From Cucumis sativus (Eukaryota > Streptophyta > Magnoliopsida > Cucurbitales > Cucurbitaceae), in assembly GCF_000004075.3 (NCBI RefSeq), contig NC_026657.2, positions 30,226,408-30,290,407 on the forward strand: a stretch of DNA of 64,000 bases, written 5' to 3'. A program made the translations under genes and the position numbers. Below, piece by piece: positions 37,371 through 46,190 of this stretch (positions are counted from its first letter, which is position 1; every line of letters begins with the position of its first letter). The notes beneath the pieces are model-generated. The model saw nothing but the letters and a program-made list of their open reading frames with translations, did no database searches and had not been told where the DNA came from.

Positions 37371-38558
37371 ATGGTGGTCTCTGATGTTGTGATTCAAATT
37401 CTATCCAAGCTTCCACCACAATCTCTTCTCCGATTCAAGTCTGTTTGCAAATCCTGGTATCATCTTATCAACCATCCTAAATTTGTAAGAAAACATCTCT
37501 TAGATTCTTTTCCCCATAAACATGTCCTCATCAAACGTGCCCTCACCAACCACTCTGGCAAACAAGAACTTGTGTTCTCCATCCTCAAATTCTCTCTCAA
37601 TGGATCTGTGTCTATTATGGACATCAATTTGACATTCCAAGAGATCGATCCACTTTTAGAACTTTGTGGCCATTCTCACGGCTTAGTTTGTCTTTCCGAT
37701 TGTGACGAAGTGTTTCTTGTTAATCCTATGACCAGACAGTTTCATAAACTTCCGCCATCGATTCTTATCTTTCGTGGTTGCCATCATGACGATCCTGATC
37801 ATTACTCTGCAATACCATTTACTATCGGATTCGGGTATGATGCAAAATCTAGCGATTTCAAAGTTGTTAGAATTGTGAGTTGTCGAGGACAATCAGAAGC
37901 CAGGATGAGAGTGGAAATTTATGATTTGAGCAGAGATAAATGGAGAGAAATTGGAGCTCCTGAGATTTGTGGCAGTGCTGCATGCACATGTACATTTGAT
38001 ATGTATCACGAAGGAATATTTTATTGGTGGGGATACGGTGAACCAAGGATTTCGGAAAGGGACCATATTATAACATTTGACATGAGTGAAGAGATTTTTG
38101 GTAAAGTTTCATTACCGGAGAGCTATGATGACAAAAAGCATAAAATAGTATTAAGGGTTTTGAATAAATCCATAGTTCTTTTTGTTTATCCATATAAAAG
38201 TAATGAGACAAATATTGGAATCTTTGAGACAATTGTTGGAACCGATGAGACAAATATTGACATTTGGGAGATGGAGAAGGATGAATTTGGCGTTGTTTCG
38301 TGGTCGAAGCTATTGACGATTGACCCTCCTTTTGGAGTTGAGCATCCATTGTTGTTTGTAAGCTGTGAAGAAATGTTAATGGAGTCCAGTGAAGGACATG
38401 TGATTATGTATAATAATAAAACTCAGCAGTTCAAAAAGCTTCCAATAGAAGGAGATGTAACTTATGTAAAACCTCACAGATTTGAAGCTCACGATCTTTT
38501 CATTAAGAGTTTGGTATCAGTGGAAGGAGGAAAAGATATAATCAATTATGATTTTTAG
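37371..38558 (+). CDS. F-box/FBA protein, copy 3 of 4 (SLF/SFB-like)
   Basis: Intact, intronless, 395 residues, starting MVVSDVVIQILSKLPPQSLL. The F-box and first half of the FBA domain are nearly identical to copy 1, with one F-box-region change (KFVRKHLL for KFVTKHLL). Central patches differ: HHDDPDHYSAIPFTIGFGY, QSEARMRVEIY, APEICGSAACTCTFDM. The hinge repeat has three units (NETNIGIFETIVGTDETNI). The C-terminus (VTYVKPHRFEAHDLF, LVSVEGGKDIINYDF) and the 3' flank match copy 2, not copy 1, so this gene looks like a recombinant. The second T2 RNase follows 1.6 kb downstream. Function as for the other copies: SCF receptor, target unknown. Confidence 0.9.
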   Translation: MVVSDVVIQILSKLPPQSLLRFKSVCKSWYHLINHPKFVRKHLLDSFPHKHVLIKRALTNHSGKQELVFSILKFSLNGSVSIMDINLTFQEIDPLLELCGHSHGLVCLSDCDEVFLVNPMTRQFHKLPPSILIFRGCHHDDPDHYSAIPFTIGFGYDAKSSDFKVVRIVSCRGQSEARMRVEIYDLSRDKWREIGAPEICGSAACTCTFDMYHEGIFYWWGYGEPRISERDHIITFDMSEEIFGKVSLPESYDDKKHKIVLRVLNKSIVLFVYPYKSNETNIGIFETIVGTDETNIDIWEMEKDEFGVVSWSKLLTIDPPFGVEHPLLFVSCEEMLMESSEGHVIMYNNKTQQFKKLPIEGDVTYVKPHRFEAHDLFIKSLVSVEGGKDIINYDF

Positions 38559-40163
38559 TATTTTCGAGTTTTACTATTGTAAGTCATATTGTTTGATGTA
38601 TGTTGTTTGATTGATATGGGTTTTAGTATTTTCCAAACTATTTTAATTAATGTTTAGATGGAGTAAATGACGTTTGTTGCTTAGCTTTCACACAATAAAC
38701 TTGTATTGCTTTTGGGGTGGAATGTTTGTTTTTAAGAAATTCAAAACTTATTTATAAAACCATCTTTTCTTTTTTCAATTTTTGTTGAAATATTAACAAA
38801 TTAAGTTACAAAAAATTAACAAATGAATAACGATTGATCCTAAACCCAATAATTTGAATAGAATTAGCATAATGAATTTAAATCCATATTAATAGTTAGT
38901 TTTTGTAAAATATAGAAAATATAATATAATTACTATTTTTATGGTTAGCTAATAATAATATTAGTTTGCTTATTTGGTTGTTGGTGGCATTTTTAAGAAA
39001 TCCTTAATTTATATCATAACATATGAACCAATTTGATTATTATTATATATTAATAATAGTCTATATTTTTAAATAGTGTATTACTCATATTATTGATAAT
39101 ATTGAGATGTATTTCATGTTACAAATGAGATCATTCTCTTGTGAAATCCCAATTCTTATAGGTCATGTAGTTACAAATCATTGTTAGCTATACAATATTA
39201 TAGTTTTGTTTTCAAGAAAAAGAAATCACTTATTATTAATGTTGAAATGTATCCCACCTATTGTTTTTCTTTTCGAAGAAAAAAAATCAAACACGAAGAT
39301 ATAATGAAAAATGTTATATGTTAGGTATATACAAATAATTGTCAGCTATACAATCATTATATGGCTATTACAAATATCATATTTTTTATTCTCGTAGTAT
39401 TGGTTATTACAACACTTATTAATATTATTACAAAATTATTTTTCATTAAGAAAAATATGTTACTATATATATTATTTTGTTTTCGTTTGCCTCTCATTTT
39501 TTAACAATAATGATTAATGTCACTTTTGCATTAATTTTTTCATATGCACCTTCAATTCTCATTTACCCACTTTGTTTATTCATTATAATATTTCTTTTTT
39601 ATAAAAGCTCCTTTTCTATTCTTCTATTTTATTTTTCTTTTCTACTTGTTTCAGTATTATCATTCAAAACTCTCTCTAATCTCTTCCCATTCCAATTTTA
39701 ATCCTCACCCACAAACATCACATATCATTACTATCTATTGAATCCTAAGGTTATACGTCGTTATATGATTACTATTTATTGAATCTTGCTGTTATACGTC
39801 ATAGAATGAATTTATTAAAAAACGAATAATTGATTTGGTCATAATATAAAATATCATATTGTTTTCTATTTAGGTTTTATTGATGTGAAATAACGTGTTG
39901 TTTTAGTTTTGCACTTTCCAAAATGTATATTTTTTTCCTTAATCACACTATTTTAAAATCCATTATACATACAAATGGATGTAATATCAATTCTTCAAGT
40001 TTAATATTTGTTTTACCTTCGACATTATTAGAATCACTTCTCTAAAAGCACTTCTACAATTTTTGGTATAAGTGACACATCATAAGTCTATATATACCCT
40101 TGTTTTCTTCATTCCGTTCACCTTCTTCTATCTCATTGTTTTGTTCTCTTCTATCAATTCTCA
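38559..40163 (+). other. Spacer between F-box gene 3 and RNase 2, including the RNase promoter
   Basis: AT-rich. The F-box-proximal part matches the flank of copy 2. A TATA box, AGTCTATATATACCC at 40085-40099, lies about 70 bp before the RNase ATG at 40164. The short open frame near 39477-39701 is low-complexity sequence without support. Confidence 0.55.
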
Positions 40164-40905
40164 ATGACTCAATCTATTTTAATTATTTACTTTTTGAGTT
40201 TGGTGGTGTTCGTTAATGGCGGCGTTCCATTTGAGTTCTTCCAATTCGTGGAACAGTGGGGGCCGAATGTATGTAATACTGGCGCTCGTGTCTCTCCATG
40301 TCATACTCCGCCTCAAGCCAAGTTCACTATTCATGGCTTGTGGCCAAGTAATCACAGTAATGCTCATCTTCTTTGTCAATCAATAACGAAATATACCAAG
40401 GTTTCCATCTTCTTTAATATTTGTATGTGTTCTTTTTAATCTATCTTTAACATTTTAACTAATATAACGTTGTAACATGCTTTAATTTTAGGTTTTATTA
40501 CTTGAAAGACAACTGAATATATCTTGGCCAGATTTAAAAGGTGGGATGAACAATGAATTTTGGACTCATGAATGGAATTTTCATGGAAAATGTTCAGATC
40601 CTCCTTTTAGCTTATTTCAATATTTTCAAATGTCTTTGAATCTTCTACAAAAATTTGATGTGTTGGCCATCTTAAAGGCTGCCGGGCTCAACCCTCAAAC
40701 CTCCCAAAACATTGGAATCCAAAACATCATGACCCCTATTCAAAGGACAACCAAAAAGTATCCTGGCATCCGCTGCTACAAAAATGTTAAAACGGGCAAG
40801 TCGCAGTTGAATGAAATTGTACTGTGTTTGGAAAAAGATGGTGCTACCCTCATCGACTGCCCTACATTTGTTAGTAGCACTTGTGCAAAATCAATTGTAT
40901 GGTAG
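40164..40905 (+). CDS. T2 ribonuclease, S-RNase-like/RNase MC1-like, copy 2
   Basis: Exons 40164-40400 and 40492-40905 give 216 residues with the same signal peptide, intron position and Cys pattern as copy 1. Motif I is FTIHGLWPSN; motif II is FWTHEWNFHGKC, with Phe where most T2 enzymes have Lys (Thr in copy 1). Both catalytic His and the Glu remain. By my count 18 basic and 12 acidic residues in the mature part. It differs from copy 1 at 23 residues; 13 of these fall within residues 74-109, between the end of exon 1 and motif II, whereas the first 73 residues are identical. The downstream flank runs into a fragment of PHD exon 12 at 41.1 kb. Likely secreted or vacuolar; activity should be tested before assuming an S-RNase role. 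Confidence 0.9.
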
Positions 40906-41099
40906 AAAGTTGGTTTAGGATGTACTTAAAAACAAACTATTATATACTAAAAAATAATAAATAACATTTTCGTATTATTATGATGGGATGTTGGTTTTTG
41001 GTAACTTGAGAGAAACAAATATTAATAAGACCTTATCTGTTTCTGGTGTTTACTTAATGAATATTGATATTGATATTAACACTCTCTTTCGAGTGTTTA

Positions 41100-41165
41100 C
41101 TTTGTAAATTTTGGCGGAAATATGTTCTCCACAAAGAAGTTTGTTGAGGATAATATTGTCATTTT
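41100..41165 (+). pseudogene. Fragment of PHD exon 12
   Basis: TTGTAAATTTTGGCGGAAAT with GTTCTCCACAAAGAAGTTTG and TTGAGGATAAT matches PHD exon 12 near 20290-20345 (TTGTAAATTTTGCCAGAATA; AAAGTTTGTTGAGCATAAT). It has several substitutions and no exon borders. It shows that PHD-derived sequence followed this RNase too. Confidence 0.65.
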
Positions 41166-42496
41166 CGCTTCGGTTTGGATTTATTCATAAACCATAATTA
41201 TCACTCACCCGGAAGGTTCGGTTCGGGTTGGGGTTCAGCATTAGATTAGAAAAGAAAAGAAAAGAAAAGAAAAGAACGCTTCTCTCCTTCCTTCTCCCTC
41301 TCCCTTTCCTCTCTGTCTCTAATCTCTATTGCTTTGTACCAACGTCGTTTTCTCTGTTGTTTTGGGTTCTTCTCCCTCCTTCTTTATACAACACATAAAC
41401 CCACTCATCGTTCTCCACCACCGCTGCAACGAATGCCCGCGTCTCGCCCATCGTCCTTCTAGTTTCCCTCCTCATCCATCAGTCTCTCTCACCCCTTCGT
41501 AGTCATCACACTGGAGACAGAGGTATACTCTCTTTGATTTCTCCATATATACTTTCCGATTTTTCCCTTTCAAAACTGCAACATTTTAAGTCTTAATTGG
41601 CACCTCTATGATCTCGCATGTACCACTCTTTAAAACCACAACCCTAATATGCACCCCACCACATTTTGAATCTGTTCCAAATAAATTATCAATCTTCGTG
41701 TGAGGTATGATGTCTCCTAGTAGATGAGTATTGTGTTTCTTGTTGAAATTTTGTGAAATGTGTTTTTTTTTTTTCTCTGTTCTCATACTCATGAATCGAT
41801 GACTTTTGACCCATGAATCAATGACTTCTGTAGATACATGGAGTTTGCAATAACTTATAGACTAATATAATTGGGTTAGATGTGAGTTAATATAATTGGG
41901 TTAGATGTGAGTTAATATAATTGGGTTAGATGTGAGTTAGTTGGAGAAAAGATGTTGTAGATCAAATTTGGGCAAATGGATCCAATTTCTACTGAATCAG
42001 CTTAGGGCTATGAAGATATAATATTCTTCTGTGCTCCAAGTTTTCATATATTCTTTTGTGCTCCAGCTCCCGCTTCAGGTTTCTCTTCCTTTGCTTTGAA
42101 TTTGGACTGATTTTGACCACCCAATAGATGTTTATGTACTTGCCAGTTGATGCCTGATGTTTTCATTGCATCCTTGCAGAACTTTGATACATTTTTATGG
42201 TTCGTGAATATTTCATTGTTTTTCGCTTTTTTCCAAATAATTTAATGAAATTTCTACTAACTAAAACACCATTTTAAAAAACAGATGGAGCAAATTTAGA
42301 CTATTAGTAATAAAGTATATTAAATTCGATTATTAGGATAAAAAGTCGTAGATATATATAAATTTTCTTTTCAAATTTGGTGTATAAAACCTCAACATGT
42401 TAGAACTCTCAACTCCCTTAACGATCTAGCTTCTTGCATTTGTGTATGATTTTTGCTGCTAAAATATTTTTCATTCTTAGTTCTACTTATCTACAT
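41166..42496. other. Unassigned segment with a leader-like, pyrimidine-rich block
   Basis: Not shared with the other array units. An (AAAAG)n run at about 41248-41275 is followed by about 250 bp of strongly pyrimidine-rich sequence (TTCTCCCTCTCCCTTTCCTC and similar) ending CTGGAGACAGAG|GTATACTC, which looks like a 5' untranslated exon and donor. No coding region follows that I can recognise. It may be the captured 5' end of a gene from elsewhere. Three tandem 25-bp units (TAATATAATTGGGTTAGATG plus TGAGT) lie at 41863-41940. Confidence 0.45.
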
Positions 42497-42532
42497 ACAT
42501 ATAATACTGCCCTTGTTCTTTGATTGTTGAGT
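42497..42532 (+). repeat. Footprint of the pectinesterase 3' flank
   Basis: ATATAATACTGCCCTTGTTC followed by TTTGATTGTTGAG matches 30217-30249, just downstream of the pectinesterase stop. Homology to the F-box unit then continues without a break. This unit therefore descends from one that already had a pectinesterase gene upstream of its F-box gene. Confidence 0.75.
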
Positions 42533-43173
42533 TCAAGTTATTAAGTGTTAACTATTGTTTTGCGAGTATCTCCGTGCATCTTCTAATGGTGGCTCAACAT
42601 CATCTAGCAACTCCTACAAAATTAAATAACACAACAAATTAGAAAATCAATCAGAAAAGCCATTCAGCCGAATATGGCTGCCCAACTAAGAAACCAAATA
42701 TGAAAATGAAAAACCAAAAAACCCTTTAGATAAATACATGGAAGCCCAACTAAGAAACCAAATATGAAAATGAAAAACCAAAAAACCCTTTAGATAATAT
42801 ATGGAAGCCCAACTAAGAAACCAAATATGAAAATAAACAACCCTAAAAACGATTTGTCATTTTTGTGATTTTTTGAAATGAAACGTTTTAATTGGTCATT
42901 TCCCTTTGTCACCCGATATGGCAACCCAACTCAGAAACCAAATATGGAAAAAGGAAAAACCCTAAAGACATCTATCATCTTCTCCATTTCCTCCCTCAGG
43001 TTCTTGTTTGAAACAACGGTAGATTGATCTCCAATCTCCACCGCACTCCATTATTTGCAAGCCTCACCATTCTTCACGGTAAAACTTCACATTTACACTC
43101 TATTCTTTTCTATTGATTTTAATTTTTGCTCTTTTCTCTTACAGTTAGTATTTTCATCGTAAACATAACAATA
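42533..43173 (+). promoter_or_regulatory. F-box gene 4 promoter and leader
   Basis: As in the other units, but with about 60 bp of extra AT-rich sequence between CATCTAG and CCGAATATGG (about 42606-42668). The ~62-bp repeats run to the telo-box AAACCCTAA at 42957-42965; leader intron 43079-43144 with intact CTTACAG; start ATG 43174. Confidence 0.65.
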
Positions 43174-44319
43174 ATGGTGGTTTCTGATGTTGTGATTCAA
43201 ATTCTATCCAAGCTTCCACCACAATCTCTTCTTCGATTCAAGTCTGTTTGCAAATCCTGGTATCATCTTATCAACCATCCTAAATTTGTAACAAAACATC
43301 TCTTAGATTCTTTTCCCCATAAACATGTCCTCATCAAACGTGCCCTCACCAACCACTCTGGCAAACAAGAACTTGTGTTCTCCATCCTCAAATTCTCTCT
43401 CAATGGATCTGTGTCTATTATGGACATCAATTTGACATTCCAAGAGATCGATCCACTTTTAGAACTTTGTGGCCATTCTCACGGCTTAGTTTGTCTTTCC
43501 GATTGTGACGATGCGTTCCTTGTTAATCCTATGACCAGACAGTTTCATAAACTTCCGCCATCGATTCTTATCTTTCGTGGTTGCCATCATGACGATCCTG
43601 ATTATTACTCTGCAATACCATTTACTATCGGATTTGGGTATGATGCAAAATCTAGCGATTTCAAAGTTGTTAGAATTGTGAGTTGTCGAGGACAAGCAAA
43701 ATCCAGTATGAGAGTGGAAATTTATGATTTGAGCAAAGATAAATGGAGAGAAATTGAAGCTCCTGATTTGTGTGGCAATGCGAGATTTATACCTTCATTT
43801 GATATGTGTCACGAAGGAATATTTTATTGGTGGGGATATGGTGAACCAAGGATTAACGAAGTGGACTCTATTATAACATTTGACATGAGTGAAGAGATTT
43901 TTGGTAAAATTTCACTACCGGAGAGCTTCAATGACACAAAGCATAAAATAAGTTTAAGGGTTTTGAATAAATCCATTATCCTTTTTGTCTATCCATTTGA
44001 AAGTAATGAGACAAATATTGACATTTGGGAGATGGAGAAGGATGAATCTAGTGTTGTTTCGTGGTCGAAGCTATTGACCATTGACCCTCCTTTTGGAGTT
44101 GAGCATCCATTGTTGTTTGTAAGTTGTGAAGAACTGTTAATGGAGTCCAGTGAAGGACATGTGATTATGTATAACACGGCAACTCAACTATTCAAAAAGC
44201 TTCCAATAGAAGGGGATGTAACTTATGCAAAACCTCACAGATTTGAAGCTCATGATCTTTTTATTGAGAGTTTGTTACCGGTGGAAGGGGGAAGAGATAT
44301 GATCAATTACGATTTTTAG
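43174..44319 (+). CDS. F-box/FBA protein, copy 4 of 4 (SLF/SFB-like)
   Basis: Intact, intronless, 381 residues, starting MVVSDVVIQILSKLPPQSLL. The first ~150 residues equal copy 1. Central patches differ: YYSAIPFTIGFGYD (as in copy 3), QAKSSMRVEIY, CGNARFIPSF (as in copy 2), NEVDSIITF and ESFNDTKHK. The hinge is shortest, a single NETNI unit (ESNETNIDIWEM). The C-terminus (VTYAKPHRFEAHDLF) matches copy 1. No RNase follows: homology with copy 1's 3' flank ends near 45.6 kb, just before the place where the RNase promoter would start. Predicted SCF substrate receptor; no direct evidence for its target. Confidence 0.9.
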   Translation: MVVSDVVIQILSKLPPQSLLRFKSVCKSWYHLINHPKFVTKHLLDSFPHKHVLIKRALTNHSGKQELVFSILKFSLNGSVSIMDINLTFQEIDPLLELCGHSHGLVCLSDCDDAFLVNPMTRQFHKLPPSILIFRGCHHDDPDYYSAIPFTIGFGYDAKSSDFKVVRIVSCRGQAKSSMRVEIYDLSKDKWREIEAPDLCGNARFIPSFDMCHEGIFYWWGYGEPRINEVDSIITFDMSEEIFGKISLPESFNDTKHKISLRVLNKSIILFVYPFESNETNIDIWEMEKDESSVVSWSKLLTIDPPFGVEHPLLFVSCEELLMESSEGHVIMYNTATQLFKKLPIEGDVTYAKPHRFEAHDLFIESLLPVEGGRDMINYDF

Positions 44320-46190
44320 TATTTTCGGGTTTTACTATTGTAAGTCATATTGTTTGATGTATGTTCTTTGAGTGATATGAGTTTTAGTATTTTTCAAATT
44401 ATTTTAATTAATGTTTAGATTTTGTTACTTAGCTTTCACACAGTAAAATTGTATTGCTTTTAGAGTATAATGTTTATTTTTAATGTATAGATTTAATACA
44501 TAACAAAACTTATTTCTTTTTCAATTTTTGTTGAAATATTAACAAATTAAGTCAACAAAAATAACAAATGAATAATGATGGATTGTAAACACAATAATTT
44601 AAATAGAATTAGCATAATGAATTTAAATGCATATTAATAATTAGTTTTTTCATTAAAAATATATATACAATATAATTACTATTTTTATGGTTGCTAATAA
44701 TATCAGTTTGCTTATTTTGTCAGTGTTGGCATTTTTAAGAAATCCTTAATTATATTATATCACAACCTATAAATCAGTTTCGTTATTATCATATATTAAT
44801 ATTAGTCTATATTGAATACACATATTATTGTTAATATTGAAATGTATTTAATGTTACAAATTAGATAATTCTGTTTTAAAATCCTTGGAAACAAAGCTTT
44901 TTAAGGAAAAGAAATAAAATATGAATATAAATTGAAAATTCTTATACCCAAATATGAATATCAATTGGGAATTCTTATATGCTACGTAGTTACCAATCAT
45001 TGATTGTTACAAAATTCTTATAATTCACTTGTTAATATTATTTCAAAATTATTTTAATTAAAAAATATATTTTTTAATAAGTATATATATTATTTTTTTC
45101 GTTGGCCTCTGATTTTTTAACAATAATGAATAATGTCACTTTTGCATTAATTTTTCATTTGCACTTTGGAAGAAAAATGTAAAAAAAAATACATATATTG
45201 TTTGACAACCTATTTTGTAGTCCATTCATTGTTTTTTATACTCTGGAAGCTTGTGCTTCCTCCTAACTTTTCCATGAGTTTGAATGACAAACATTATTCA
45301 AATCTGTGAATTGCTTTTTATTTTTTCTTAATTTAATTTAGAAAGTTTGTCCATCAACTTTCAAATACTACATATGATGGTCGTTGCAGGCCAATTATTA
45401 CTGTCATTTTTATCATTTTCGATAATTCTATTGACGATCAACTCGATCGGATTGTCATCGACTGACCTTGAAAATATTAATTTAAACATTTTTAATAAAT
45501 AAAAAACCAAACATATAAAAGTAATTATAAAAAAAAACGTTTTTCTCCAAGGAATTCCAATTAAGCACTTTGTTTATTCGTTATAATATTCCAATTAAGC
45601 ACATTAAAAAAGAACTTTTAAAAAATACAATTTGTTTTATTAGAATAGAGAGCCTAAAACATTTTTTCCCCTAAAAACATTTAGAGTTTGAGCTGAGGGA
45701 TTTCCTAAAAACGCAACTTTAGTGAATAGAACTTTGTCATGCATTATTTTAAAATTCTAAACAGAATAAACTAGAATTATTGAAGTTATCAAGTCTAAAA
45801 ACAAATCAAAAATGCTTTCTACAATTTTATCAATCAAAATTAGAAAACAGCATTCAACAAATCCAAGTTCCAAACAAGCCATCCATCCTGACCCTGACGA
45901 AAGAAAAGGTACTACCAAGAGACTAGTAAAAGGTTAGTAGTTTCTAAGCAAAATGGAAGAAGATTGAAGTGTTCCTCAACATAAGATGGAAAAAGAAGAT
46001 GACTGCAAAATCTGGAAAGTAGAACAATCTTCCAGGCCAGAAACTAGAGATGGTTGATTGGCCTTGCCAGCTGACTGATGTTCGGTACCGAAAAATTATA
46101 CTCTCACAGGACTTCGAGTTAAGGAATGAATTACCAAAAATTCGCTGAGGAAGTGAATTTGATGAGTTGGAAGAGAGTTTTGCTTCCTTT
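44320..46190. other. 3' flank of F-box gene 4, array end, PABP 3' region
   Basis: 44320 to about 45600 resembles the 3' flank of F-box copy 1. The array ends there (TTATTCGTTATAATATTCC). The remainder is unique; from about 45900 on it probably holds the 3' untranslated region of the minus-strand PABP gene. No other gene seen. Confidence 0.55.
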
